Assembly: GCA_036873135.1 (NCBI GenBank)
Contig: JAPTYO010000015.1
Span: 59,339-123,338 of the forward strand
DNA from: Clarkia xantiana subsp. parviflora
Taxonomy: Eukaryota > Streptophyta > Magnoliopsida > Myrtales > Onagraceae
Reading direction: 5' to 3'
DNA length: 64,000 bases
Below the pieces are notes generated by a model. That model did no database searches. It had not been told where the DNA came from and saw nothing but the letters and a program-made list of their open reading frames with translations. The first letter of the stretch is position 1; each line of letters starts with the position of its first letter. The position numbers and the translations under genes were made by a program. This document shows positions 20,863-32,549 of the stretch, piece after piece.

Positions 20863-23711
20863 TTAAACTCGGTCCTCGGGCGCTGAATCTTCAGAAGGCT
20901 TTGGAGGGGCAGGCTCGGAGGGATCGGTAGGAGGCTCGTCGGCGTCTTCGGAGGAGCTCTCCGACGGGAGGCTGAGGTACGTCTCTGCGGCTAGGCCGAG
21001 AGTCTTGGACTTCCTCAAGTCGATAGAGTCCCCGTAAGTTTCATTAAGCTCTTCGACAATGTCAAGGATGGCATTCTGCAAATCCTCCTGACAATGTCTT
21101 GCCGCGTCTGCTTTGAAGTCCTCCGAGCTCCGATATTCTTCAAGGGCCTGGACCTTCGCGTTTGTTATTTGGGCGGGATAATCCGCCCTCGCCTCCTCTA
21201 GCTCCGCAATGGCCCTCTGCTTCTCAAGCTTCAGCCGCTCAGCAGTTTCTTGCAACGCTGCCTTATCAAAGGCAGCCTGGCTCCGATCCGCCAGGGCAGC
21301 CTGTTGCTCCCGCCTAAGCGAGCTCTCAAGACTTAGAATCTGCCTGTGTTGGGATTGAGCCTCTTGAGCAAGCTTGGCCCTGACTTCCTCGGCTCGCTGC
21401 CTTTCCTCCTCAGCCTGTCGCCTAACCTCTTCGACCCGCTCTTCGGCTCGCTGCCTTTCCTCCTCAGCCCGTCGCCTAAGCTCTTCGACCCGCTCTTCGG
21501 CTCGCTTTTTGCCCTCCTCCGCTCGAAGCCTTGACGCCTCGGAGGCAGCTAAGTCCTCCTGAAGCTTGGTCAAGCTCTCGAGGTTGGAGTTGGCCCGTTC
21601 TCGCTCCAAAGCCTCCCGAAGAGACAAGATGTAGCCAAAACAGCGATCCTGGTCCGCCATTTCCTGAGGGCAAGGTATAGCTTAATATTTAAAAAGTCGG
21701 AGTACTCCCAGATGAATAAAAACAAAGTGTACTTACCTCTATCCGACGGACGGCCATCGCCCGGATATCCGCCTCGATGTCCTCCCCTTCCAGAGAGAGA
21801 GGGCGCCTCAGTGAGGGCGGGACCGAGCCCGACACCAAGTGCAAGGCCAGGTTCCTCTCCTGACACCCCCGATATAGAGGAATCCCCCGAAGGGACTCCA
21901 CTGGTCTCCAAGGCTCGGCGCCCTGGTCTGAAGAAAAGGCTTGGTAGTAGTCTCCATCCAAGGGGAATGGAGGTACTACCAGGCGAACCCCTCCATCTCC
22001 TTCACTTACTTGGGCTTCGGGGGTCCCACCTCTAACTGGCGAAGATGGCGGAGCGGATGAAGATGGTGGCGTGACGGGAAGTGGAGACGTCTCCCTACCA
22101 GGTGACTTCGCAGGAGTCGACCTCGATTTTCCTCGGAGGGTCAGGTCTTCCTCCTCAGCACGATCATCGGAGGGGGAGTCCTCCAAGCTGGTCACCCGAC
22201 CAAATTCACCACGGGCCTCTGTTGGGGCATCTTCCACCACCGACTCCACTGCAGGCGCGGAGTCCGAGGCAGGTGCAGCAGGGGCGACGTCCGCGGGACC
22301 TGCAGCGGGGCGAATAAGTCGAGGAATTAATTTGATATCGGTATGCCAAATTAAACAACGCTCCATATATTTCTCTTTGCCGAAAAAGTCGTAACAACCC
22401 GCTTCGAGGACGTGTGGAATTTCCCCTCGAAGGATATTTTTGACATCCCTGACCCGTCCTTTCATGTCGGAGGCTTGAAGGTCTTGAGGTACCAACTCCC
22501 TATACCTTTTTATAGCACGAAAAACTTCCTTACCTTCCTTTTCGGAGCGGACGTTGAAGGCGGTCTTGACCACATCCACATTAGTCCGCCCCTCGGAGGC
22601 GGGGGCAGATACGGAAGCCTCGGAGGTCTTCGCCTTCTTCCGAGAGGGTCCCGATTGGGCAGAAGCCTTCCGATGGGAGGGCTTCTTCTTGCGCTTCAGG
22701 GAGTGGGAGGCATCGGTATCCTCCTGAAACAGACGGATGGTCAGCGATGTTCGAGGGGCTGTAAACAATGGAAACAAGAAATAATTAGAAGATTACCCAG
22801 AGAATTACATTGGAAACACCATCATGAACTTTCCCCCCAGCCTTGGGATCAATCAGCATAATCCCAATTTCAATCCGCTACTGATCAGTGACAGAAGTGG
22901 CCTCGAAGGGTTGGTAACCCTCCTCCCAACGACGGGCCTGGATAAGCATCAGGGCCCTCTTGGTCTGCTCCGACCATGAACGGAAAGGCACGGGGGGATC
23001 AGCTTCCACGGTGGTCCTCGGCCACTCGATGGGACCAGGCTGGATGAAGAAGTATTGCTCCTTCCAGTTAGCATTATCGTTCCCCTTATCGGAGATGACG
23101 GCCCGTTCCTTGCAAATCTTCCAGGACACCTTCTTGTCCCAGCCCATCTCCCTATACTGCTCATCGGTCCCTTCGGGTTGACGGGGGGAAAAGGAGCAGA
23201 TTCCGTCCTTGTTGCAGGTCATCTTGTAAAGAACCCGCCAGAGCTCCAGGGAATAGCTCCAGTCCTCCTTATTGATATCACACCACACTTGGAAGGCAAT
23301 CCATGTACGGATTGCATGTGGCGAGAAGGTCGTGGGGTACGTCTTATAGTGGTTGCACAGCTCCACCCAACTTGGACAGAAAGGAAGTCGAATTCCTGCA
23401 CGAATCTGCCCTGGGGAGATAAACACCTCGTCCCCTTTGGGGAGCGTAATCTGGGCCTCGCGAGAATTGAACTGCTCATAAGGATAGCGGGCCCCGAAGG
23501 AGGATTCAAAGATGCCGCACTCTATACAGGCCCTATCGAAGCTAATAGGTGCAAGCGTGTTCTTGAGATACTTGAAGACGAAAGGTTGGCCAACAGAAGC
23601 AGATCCCTCGGCTGAAAATCGTCGAGGGAAGGAAGGAGGGGAAAATTGAAGCCTAAGAAAACCAAAGATGAAAGAGAAAAGAGCAATAAGGTGAAGAACC
23701 TTACCAGACAT
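20863..23711 (-). CDS. Antisense spliced gene of the Tat element (aORF)
   Basis: The gene runs opposite to gag-pol, between integrase and the 3' LTR. Predicted exons: 23711-23705 (ATGTCTG), 23611-22797, 22723-21737 and 21663-20863, with introns starting GTAAGG, GTAATC and GTAAGT and ending in CAG. The frame continues across all three junctions. Exon 2 carries a conserved domain (IRAGIRLPFCPSWVELCNHY, SPHAIRTWIAFQVWC) resembling the plant family Pfam calls Transposase_28. Exon 3 has a short basic region (KRKKKPSHRK). Exon 4 is a long coiled coil (repeats of EERVEELRRRAEEERQRAEE) with an acidic tail. An in-frame TAG after TSVTDQ in exon 2 (near 22878) breaks this copy. The function is unknown. 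Antisense genes in Tat elements have been described before, for example in Grande and Retand. Confidence 0.7.
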
Positions 23712-23718
23712 GGTGGTT

Positions 23719-23873
23719 GAAGTGATCACGATCGGAAAATCTGGAAGCTGGAAACGCCGGTAAAACCCTGAAGTGATCGTGATCGGAAAATTTGGAAGCT
23801 GGAAACGCCGGGGAAACCTTAGAGTGATCGTGATCGGAAAATCTGGATGCTGAAAACGCCGATAAAACCTTGA
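23719..23873. repeat. Three 51-bp repeats upstream of the antisense gene
   Basis: The block around GATCGGAAAATCTGGAAGCTGG starts at 23730, 23781 and 23832, giving a 51-bp period. It lies in the 5' leader of the antisense gene and may serve as its promoter or leader; that is inference from position only. Confidence 0.7.
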
Positions 23874-24388
23874 AGTAAGAAGAATTAGGATTCTTGGGAT
23901 CGCAGAGAAGAAGAAGTAAGGGAAAAGTAAAACAAGGTCTGGATTTAGGGTTTTATAAGGGAAGGAAAAGGAAACTGAAGAGGCGGGCAATCTGAGCCAC
24001 AGAATTCAAAACGATTCGATCATGAGCGTCCAAGGGGGAAACGTGCCAATTCGACGAAGGCGAAACGGTTTCAATTTGAACCGTCAGGACGCATGGGACA
24101 GATAAGACAAAAGTAATGACGTACCGGGTGGTTGAAAAGCGCTTTTTCAGAAAGCAGGCATGCGAAACCCGAAACGTTCCTTCACCTCCTATCAGCATTT
24201 AATGCTGGTCTGATCAAGAAAACCCCTCGAATTCAAGCAGGATCCCAAAGGATCTTAAAGAGATCCAAGGCAAAGGCCTCCGACAGAAGTAGGGCAATGG
24301 CCTCCGACGTCTCAAACAAAGACCCCCGACTGGGATGTAGAAGAGTCCGATACTGAAAGACGCGACGCACTATAAGTCCCTCACGCCT
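23874..24388. other. Promoter side of the antisense gene / 3' region of the element
   Basis: Non-coding on the sense strand. The same position in the alpha and beta elements (42893-43430 and 46970-47506) keeps similar words, such as CTTTTCAGAAA and the TTTTATAAGGGAAGG or TATAAAACCCTA-type block. That block is a candidate TATA region (near 23950) for the antisense gene. Confidence 0.4.
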
Positions 24389-24398
24389 CGGGGGCAAA
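24389..24398 (+). promoter_or_regulatory. Polypurine tract next to L3
   Basis: CGGGGGCAAA directly before TGATGG, the plus-strand primer position of the right half. Confidence 0.8.
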
Positions 24399-25046
24399 TG
24401 ATGGGCCCCGGCGAAGGCCGTTAGGCCCCTTAACGATTAGCAAACGGCGATTAGGCCCGTTGGGCTAGGAGTTGGGCTGCTGGAAGGCTAAGGGCTCCGA
24501 CGGAAGGAGGTCCCGACATTGAATATCCCCGAGTAAGTATGGCTCCGACAGGGGAGAGCCCCGAAGATATCGGACCTGGACGTAGTCGGTCCCGATATGG
24601 GAGTTGATACCACTCCCCGACACCGAATCCTCAACGATGCAACCTGGGAGTCTCCGATAATGATCGAGACTCGCCAGTAAGAGCACAATCCCGGAAATCT
24701 CGCCATGATCACAGTAGTGGTATAATGGGCGAGATATGTGGGATACGAATAACTGCACAAGATACGTGGCAAGATATACGGCGAGATATGTGCGATAAGG
24801 GATCACAACCCAACCGCCTAATCAGGTAACTGGGATAGCCTTTCCTCTATAAAAGGAGGGAAGTTATTCCAGATTAGGGTTACGCTTTATACATACACAT
24901 ATATTGCTTGCTTGCTCTGTGGCCGCCGTACTTACGTTAATCATCGGAGAGGGATTCTGGGCCACTGCCCTCTATTCCCCTTCTGCAGGATTACGAGGAG
25001 CTAAGGAATCCGTCACCGTAACTGGAGCTCCTGCCGTGATCCAACA
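24399..25046 (+). repeat. LTR L3 (3' LTR of the right half)
   Basis: 648 bp, TGATGGGCCCC to GTGATCCAACA, TATAAAA at 24848-24854. It agrees with L1 at the position near 13432 and with L2 at ACGTCC, and has its own change in GGGGATATTC. This mix is what closely related cDNAs would show. Confidence 0.9.
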
Positions 25047-25499
25047 CCAACTTGCCTCGTCTAGCTAGCTAGCTGTCTGATTCATTCAACAAATTAGATT
25101 ATAATAATTAGTCCATCATGCAACAATTTTATAGGCTCACCACTTCTGAATATAATTATAATAATATAATCATCTCCACCATTTTCATTATACATAGATC
25201 GATAGATATATCGATATATGGTTCAATGTATCAGCAGTACGTGCAATGGTACCACCACTCCTTGAACACGCTAAACTAAACACCAACCACAAACCAGTAA
25301 TTCTGTTAGTCTAGCTTGCTAAGGGGAGTCCACCGTGCTCACACGTCTTCATTTTCTAGAACAGTCCACCGTGCCGCTGAGATGTCCAGCGGATTCCTGG
25401 GCCTTGACGAAGGCCGGCAATTTGTGACACGATATGATAGCACGACACGAACACGCACGGAAAAAATCATTTTCGTGCTAGCATAAGGCAGAACATTAA
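25047..25499. other. Native flank of the composite insertion and left part of a degenerate DNA element
   Basis: 25047-25410 is the sequence that once adjoined the extensin promoter (TTGCCTCGTCTAGCTAGC follows the CCAAC duplication). From about 25411 the sequence turns into ACACGACACGAACACG-type repeats that continue after copia C at 31668. No gene is visible. Confidence 0.45.
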
Positions 25500-25839
25500 T
25501 GTGGAATTTGGTAAAACTCCGGTGAAGAAACGATTCAGTTTGTCTGAGAACGAGAGAGAGTAGAGAGAAAGTCGCCGTGAGAAAGTAAATGGACAGAGAG
25601 ATTTTTAGGGTTCATTTGGGTCACTTTTCATCTGTTCCCATCCCCCCAAATATATATTAAACCCTAATAACATAATGTAAGATTACACCGCAATCTTTAC
25701 ATTGTGTCAAACATAGTCCTCAAACTAAACAGCAAAGTATCAGATTGCTACAATCTAAGCCCAATACAAAACGGGCCAGAACAAACATTAAAAGCGCAAG
25801 TACATTTACATAAAGAAGGCCAATATTGGGCTTTCAACA
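25500..25839 (-). repeat. Copia C 3' LTR
   Basis: 340 bp. The minus strand reads TGTTGAAAGCCC to AATTCCACA. The adjoining GATTGAGGGGGAG (minus strand, 25840-25852) is the polypurine tract. Confidence 0.9.
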
Positions 25840-25846
25840 CTCCCCC

Positions 25847-28800
25847 TCAATCTGAAACTTGCTGAAAAAGATCAACCATGTTAAGCTTCATGAGCAAATG
25901 CATGTGTTGCATCTTGGGAAGCGCCTTTGTAAACAAATCTGCAGGCTGGCTTGAAGTTTTTAGATATTCTAACTTGAGAAAACCTGCACTAACCTGGTCA
26001 CGTACAAAGTGGCAATCAACTTCAATATGTTTAGTACGTTCGTGAAAAACTGGATTATTAGCTATTTGAATAGTAGCTTTGTTGTCACAAAACAAAGTTA
26101 TTGGTTTTTTAAAATCAAATCCCAACTCGGAAAGAATCCCATTCAACCAAATTATTTCAGAAACGGTTTCACGCATACTGCGATACTCAGCTTCTGCTGA
26201 AGAGCAAGAAACAGTGGGTTGTTTTTTTTTACTTTACAGGATACTAATGAATTACCAATAAAAACACAATAACCTGTTACAGACCTGCGAGATTCAATAC
26301 AACGAGCATAATCTGAATCACAAAACGCACTTATATCAAAAAAAAATTCAGAAGATAGAAGAATGCCTAAACCAGGCTGTTGTTTCAAATATTTCAGAAT
26401 CCTAAAAACTGCATCATAATGGGACTTTTTTGGATTTTGCATATACTGACTCAAATATTGAACAGAATAAGCAATGTCAGGACGAGTAATGCCCAAATAC
26501 AAAAGTTTTCCAATTAATCTCCTATACACAGTTGGATCAGAAAGTTTGAAATCATCTTTATTCAAATCAAGGGATTCATCATATCCAATAGATGTAAATC
26601 TTGCATTCTGCTCCACAGGAGTATTGCAAGACTTGCACCCTAATAAACCAACTTCAGTAAGCATTTCCAGAACATATTTCCTTTGACAGAGCACAAGACC
26701 TTTATTAGATCGTGCGACTTCAATGCCAAGAAAATATTTTAATGTTCCTAAATCCATCATCTTGAAGCTAGTTTGTAAAACCCTTTTAAGATCAGAAATT
26801 AAGGCAGCACTATTCCCGGTAATGAGTAAATCATCAACATATACTAAGAGAATTACAACTTCATCACCTTTTCTTTTTGAAAAAAGAGAATAATCGAGGT
26901 GACTCTATTTATACCCATTACTAAGAAGAGCTTCAGTCAACTTAATATTCCACTGTCTTGAAGCCTGTTTTAACCCATATAAGGATTTGTGTAATCTGCA
27001 TACAAGACCAGAATTGTTAACAACACTCAACTCCCCCTGATTACCAAATCCGGGAGGCAAATCCATATAAACCTCTTCCACCAAATCACCCTGAAGGAAG
27101 CCAAAGATAGGATAATTCGAACAGTTCCAATTTTAGCAATAGGGGAGAATGTCTCATAATAATCAATTCCTTCCTTTTGTTTAAAACCTTTTGCAACAAG
27201 ACGCGCTTTATAACGCTCAAGGGAACCATCAGAGTTGTATTTAACACGAAAAACTCATTTACAACCAATAGAAGATCTACCAGGTGGTAAAGGAACTAAT
27301 GACCAAGTCTTATTTTCTTCTAAAGCAGCAATTTCAGCCTTCATAGCATCCACCCATTTATTATCTTTACAAGCTTCAGAAAAAGAGCGGGGCTCAGGTA
27401 TTTTATCAATCATGCTTAAAAAAGACTTATGAGCACTAGTAATCCTATCATAACACATACTGGCAGAAATAGGATGAAACGTAGAACAACCAACGGACAT
27501 ATCATAATCACGGGTCCAAACAGGGGGCTTAACTGTTCTACTAGGCCTAGAAGAAGGCTCAGCGACAGGTTGAACAACAATATCAGAATCAGCATCAACA
27601 GAATTGTCAACATCATCACCCTCAGAAATACCTGCAGAGTTACCTTCATCATGGTTCTCACAGTCAGAAAGGTTGGGTGGCAAAGACGAATCAGCATCAG
27701 CTGAAACTGGAATTTCAACACCAAAGATATCGACAGCGTCATCTCCTGAAGAAGGAATGGGGGAAACATTAGGCACAAAAGCTGGCGGCACATTAGATAT
27801 AGATTTAAAAGGAAAGTAAGACTCAAGAAACTTAACATCTCTTGCAACAAAAAAAAGTCTTGGTCGTCAAATTGAATAACCTGTACCCTTTTTGAGTTAA
27901 TGAATAACCCATCATAACGCAGGCAACAGATCCCGCAGCAAACTTGTCACTTAATGGTAAGACCTTTGCATAACAAAGACACCCAAATACACGTAAATGC
28001 TCAATAGAAGGAGTTTTATTGTAAAGTTTCTCATGAGGTGAGTGTCCTTTCAAAATCTCAGTGGGCATAAGGTTAATCAGATAGCATGCAGTAAGGATAC
28101 ATTTACCCCAAAATTTGTCAGGAAGAAAACTTTGCAATTTAAGAGCTCGAGCAACCTCTAATAAGTGACGGTGTTAACGTTCAACTATGCCATTTTGCTG
28201 TGGGGTGTAAGCACAAGATGTTTCATGAATAATGCCAGAGTTCAAAAAAAAAAGAAGAACAATGCTCATTAAGGAACTCACCACCATTATCAGATCGGAT
28301 ACGTTTAATGCGTTTAGAAAACTGAGTTTCAATCATTGAGTAAAAATGTTTGAATATCACAATAACATCAGATTTTAAAGCAAGCAGATAAACCCAGGTA
28401 ACTCTAGTGAAATCATCAACAATGGTAAGAAAATATTTTTTATTTTCATGAGTTGCTTTTTGATATGGTCCCCAAACATCGACATGAACTAGGTCAAAAG
28501 CATTAAGAGTAACAGAATTACTGTTTGGAAAAGGTAACCTAGTTTGTTTTGCCATAGGACAAACATTACAATCAGAAATTCATTTATTTTGCAAACTAAG
28601 TGAACTAAGGAGCTGAAATTTGTTCAGTATATGAAAAGGAACATGGCCCAAACGCTTATGCCATAGAATGGTCTGAGGGTTTGGTGCAACAGACTGGAAT
28701 GCTACAGGGGCTGGGGCGTAAGGTTTGGAAAAATAGAGCCCTGCAGCTTCATGTCCATTCCCCAGCACCATTCAATTGCAGTGATCCTGCAAAGTAACAG

Positions 28801-30226
28801 TATTAGAATAAAAGTTGACTGAACAAGACAGATCCTTAGTTAATTTAGAAATGCAAATCAGATTGTATTTGAAGTCAGGCAGAAAAAGAACATCATTTAA
28901 AAGAATATTTTTGCCAATGCTTATGTGACCAATACCAGCAACTGTAGAACGAAAACCATTTGGTAATTATACACTAGAGCTTAAAGATTTAAAATCATGC
29001 ATCCAATCTAACCTAAAACTCATATGATGTGTTGCTCCAGTGTCAAGAATCCAGTCGGAGTGACAATTGATGGAAAAATAAGAAGGTATACCTGAAACAG
29101 AAGAAGCGACATTTGTTCGGGGTTCAGCCTCAGAATCATTATGCTGGGATCTCACCATACTACGAGCCAAATGATCGAGTTGTGCAGTGGTGATCATCAT
29201 GGGCTGGTTCTTATGGATATCAAGAGGGGTGGAAACAAAACCGCCAACCTCAGATCTTGGATTATCAGAATGGACATCAATGACTGCATTGGCTTGGGGG
29301 GTTCTGCCCTGATTGTTACGGAACTTCCATCCAGGAGGATACCCATTTTTTTTGAAATAGTGGTCAGAATCGTGGCCTTTCCCTTTACAAAAATCACAAA
29401 TCAGGTTTAAATTTCTTTTCTGTCCCCGGGATTTGTTTGATATAAAATGGGGTTTTCCATCAGCAATGTTGACAATGGGGGCAGCGGAGAGGCAACGTTG
29501 ATTTTCCTCCTGGATTAGAACAGAGTAATCTTGGGAAACAGAGGGAAGAACCTCACGCATGACCAAATTGGTCCGGACATTCGAATAAGAGTCATTCAGT
29601 CCATTTAAAAACTAAAAAAGTTTGAGATTGTTTGCATGCAGAATATGCTTTTGAAAATCGGGACAACCACAGTTGGGCAAGCTGCAAATGGCTTCAAACT
29701 CCTCCCACATAGTCCTGAGCTTTGCAAAGTAAGTGGATATGGAATCTACTCCTTGCTGTGCCAGGCAAATATCTCTATGCAGTTGAAAGATTCGAGAACC
29801 ATTAACTTTGTGAAGCCTTTCTTTCAAATCAGTCCAAACAGAAAAGGCACTTTCGGTGTAAATGTTTCCGGACATGAGCTCGCTAGAAACAGAATTCATG
29901 ATCCATGCCAGAACTAAGGCATTACAACGGTCCCACAAATGATGTAGGCTAGGATCAAAGTTTTCTTTTCTGCAAGCTCCAATAACAAAACCCAACTTAT
30001 TTTTTGAAATCAAACAAATCCTCATAGCTTTACTCCAAAAAGCATAATCTTCAGATGAAGTTAGTTTTTCAGAGACCAGAGAAAGTCCAGCATAATAGGA
30101 GGGATGTAAGAAAAGAGGATGGTTATGATCAATTTTTGGCATCGCTTCTACAACAATATCCGTTGGAGCATTGCCTGAGTTCTCAAAAGAAGGTTCTCCC
30201 TGTGTTTTTCCTGATTCTGGATCCAT
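25847..30226 (-). pseudogene. Copia C gag-pol, disabled by stops and frameshifts
   Basis: The reading frame starts at MDPESGKTQ (30226). Gag (SSEDYAFWSKAMRICL) is followed by an in-frame TAG at about 29612 after LKLF. The frame then continues through a zinc knuckle CDFCKGKGHDSDHYFKK, in which the last cysteine is tyrosine, and the protease motif ILDTGATHHMS. More in-frame stops lie near 28967, 28771 and 28580. Integrase keeps TIVDDFTRVTWVYLL and IRSDNGGEFLNEH, then shifts frame in a T-run near 28240. RT pieces continue at 27791-27255 and 26760-26152. RNase H ends with FHERTKHIEVDCHF and SQPADLFTKALP. Most damage is point stops in one frame. The element is not autonomous. Confidence 0.88.
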
Positions 30227-31310
30227 TTGTTAATGGCAGAAAAGAATAGATCGCAGAGATAAAGCAGATCTACAAGAGCCAGGATAACAACAGATTTAAT
30301 AAAGGGAGATAAAAAATATAAGAGAACAAAATATAAGAGAACAAAATAGATCAAACAATATCCAAGAGAAAAACTCCGATTTATTTAATACATCATCACA
30401 GGAATAAGATGTGCATGCATGTAAGTAAATGTTGTTATCAACAACTTATACAGATTTAAGCCAATAGAATGATGCAAAAAGGATAGAGAGAAAAAAAAAT
30501 ATCGTCATGGATCTTTAAAGGTGTGCAGTACAAGCTGCAAGATCTACGATAAGAGAGTTTGAATTTTTTTTTCGATACGAAAGATAGATCTGTTAGAGAA
30601 TGAACAAAAACTTTGCATGTAAGTATATTCTGAAAAAAAAAAAAAGGAAACAGAGAGCAGATCTTCACCAAACTTTGCTTTTAAAGATAGAGACTGAGTG
30701 AAATTATCACAAGACTGCAGAAAAAGAAGCAGATCTAGAATATATGAGCGAGTAGTGAGCAAGTCTAGGAACCTTGATAAAAAAAAATCAAGATAATAAA
30801 AAACGACTTCTCAGTTATTCACTCGACATCATCATCGATCATTAGAGAATCAGAACACAAGTGTATCGTCACATATCTGGATAGTCAGGTTACCAGATCT
30901 ACAATAATAGTGGCAAATATCACTCAGTAAGAGGATTTTCGCTAAAAAAAGGTAGAGAGGTTCAGATCTAAGGCAAAAGAAAGCTTCCCAACATCAAAAG
31001 ATAGAGGTTTCTCAGCAAGAAGAAAAAAAAATCGTCACAGATCTGCAAAATGCTAGATCTACGATAATTTGTTCAGAAATCTTGACATGCAAAATGTTTA
31101 TTCTTGAAAGGAACAGATCTAAAACTATTGTATTCGAAAAGCCTTGAGTAAAAACAAGATCTGAATCGTTTTAAACGACTGACATATTCGAATCGCAATG
31201 AACTACAAACTACTAAAGTCAATCGAAGAAGACGATTAGATCGAAGAAAAAAGAGATTACCGCAGCGGAGGGAAATCAGAAACGGATCGACGAAGATCAA
31301 AAGCTTCGAA
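30227..31310 (-). other. Copia C 5' leader, A-rich with repeated AGATCT
   Basis: About 1.08 kb of untranslated leader between primer site and gag start. It is A/T-rich, with several homopolymer A runs. The palindrome AGATCT occurs about eleven times, spread through the stretch. There is no coding frame. Confidence 0.7.
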
Positions 31311-31322
31311 GCTCTGATACCA
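31311..31322 (-). promoter_or_regulatory. Copia C primer-binding site
   Basis: TGGTATCAGAGC on the minus strand directly after the LTR end TTCCACA, complementary to initiator-Met tRNA. Confidence 0.9.
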
Positions 31323-31662
31323 TGTGGAATTTGGAAAAACTCCGGTGAAGAAACGATTCAGTTCGTCTGAGAACGAGAGAGAGTAGAGAGAAAGTCGCCG
31401 TGAGAAAGTAAATGGACAGAGAGATTTTTAGGGTTCATTTGGGTCACTCTTCATCTGTTCCCATCCCCCCAAATATATACTAAACCCTAATAACATAATG
31501 CAAGATTACACCGCAATCTTTACATTGTGTCAAACATAGTCCTCAAACTAAATAGCAAAGTATCAGATTGCTACAATCTAAGCCCAATACAAAACGGGCC
31601 AGAACAAACATTAAAAGCCCAAGTACATTTACATAAAGAAGGCCAATATTGGGCTTTCAACA
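31323..31662 (-). repeat. Copia C 5' LTR
   Basis: 340 bp, about 2 percent different from the 3' LTR. Its outer end TGTTGAAAG abuts the ATTAA duplication. Confidence 0.9.
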
Positions 31663-31667
31663 ATTAA

Positions 31668-32140
31668 CACGAACACGATTAACACGATATAACTTATGTG
31701 TCGTGTTCGTGCTTGAGTATGATAACACGACACGCACGATAGCACAATTAAGTTTTGTTACTAAGATTAATTCTTAAGTATTTTTTTGAACAAATTTTGT
31801 TTATTACTATTAAAAACTCCAATTAGTGGTTTAATATTTAGTGTTTGTAAACTCTATAATACTAACTTATGAATACCGACATATTAGTTCATAGCTTTTT
31901 GCTATACAAATTTCATTATTTTGGTTTTTGCTCAAAGATCTCGATAGAGATGTACAACTGAATATCCCCACACAACACGATAGCACGACACGAACACGTA
32001 CGAAAACATTCGTTCCCTATTCGTGTTTGTAAAACATAGCTCGATAACCTTACCGTGCATGTTCATGTTCAATAAGTTTAGCACGACACGGTCATTAACA
32101 CGCACGAAATCATGCACGATAGCACAAATTACCACCCCTA
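31668..32140. other. Right part of a degenerate ACACGA-rich element (hAT-like end possible)
   Basis: The words CACGACACGAACACG and GCACGATAGCAC recur, as they do left of copia C at 25421-25490, so copia C landed inside this element. The right end read in reverse, AGGGGTGGTAATTTGTGC, resembles the start of plant hAT ends. The left counterpart, GGCCGGCAATTTGTGAC, fits less well. TAGAACAG occurs on both sides (25357 and 32141) but does not abut the left end cleanly. Confidence 0.3.
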
Positions 32141-32549
32141 TAGAACAGTGACCCGTCCAACATGAACCGCGATTTTTATCAGTAAATAAATGGTCCTTAC
32201 ATGTTTGATGTCTCAACTTATCAAACCCTAACCCTAAATGAAGAAGTTCAGAAAGAAAACGAAAAGAGCAATTGTGGATCATTAGAGTGGATTCCTTCAT
32301 TTGGCCAATCTTCACCTAATAACACTAAGGGGAACCAAAACGTCAGTCTAGTTCGACCCAACAATTAAAACATGAAGTAATTACTTAGTTCACCAGTTTA
32401 CAGAACAAAAAAATATCTCCCCAAAGAATTAACAAAAACTAAACTGAACTAAAACAAACAAATGAGGCCTAAACTAAAGAAACCTGGCCCAACTAGATGA
32501 ATGATAACTTGTACTAACAGCTCATTCCTCTAAAAGCCCAATCTCGACA
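32141..32549 (-). repeat. Probable 3' LTR remnant of copia D
   Basis: The minus strand begins TGTCGAGATTGGGC at 32549, next to the purine-rich GTCCAGCTTGAAGGGAAG, which is the pattern of a polypurine tract and LTR start. The left end of this LTR could not be placed. Confidence 0.4.

Larger units (their letters stand above)
13180..25046. mobile_element. Composite Tat-type gypsy element with outward-facing 3' LTR ends
   Basis: Three 648-bp LTRs lie at 13180-13827 (minus), 17922-18569 (minus) and 24399-25046 (plus). The outer ends are TGTTGG on the left and CCAACA on the right, both being the 3' end of the LTR. Both are flanked by CCAAC (13175-13179 and 25047-25051), a 5-bp target duplication that makes the whole block one insertion. 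Neither the middle LTR end (flank GTACC) nor the internal junctions have a matching duplication. The left half carries gag to RNase H on the minus strand. The right half carries the end of RNase H, integrase and the antisense gene region on the plus orientation. LTR copies differ at only a few positions. Confidence 0.85.
25500..31662 (-). mobile_element. Copia C: complete but decayed Ty1/copia element
   Basis: Two 340-bp LTRs (25500-25839 and 31323-31662), a tRNA-Met primer site, a polypurine tract and a 5-bp duplication ATTAA (25495-25499 and 31663-31667) define the full 6.16-kb insertion. I see about seven LTR differences, for example GGTAAAACT versus GGAAAAACT and AGCGCAAG versus AGCCCAAG. 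That is roughly 2 percent, so it is clearly older than the composite Tat element or element T. Confidence 0.93.

Noticed and set aside
22412..22861. Long plus-strand frames across the antisense gene region (such as 22412-22861 and 23055-23615)
   Set aside because: They are reverse-strand shadows of the antisense exons. They have no domain resemblance, and the plus strand here is the element's 3' untranslated region.
25357..32148. hAT element with 8-bp duplication TAGAACAG around copia C
   Set aside because: The left 8-mer is about 45 bp away from the plausible left terminus and the terminal inverted repeats match only partly. Kept as a weak possibility, not called.
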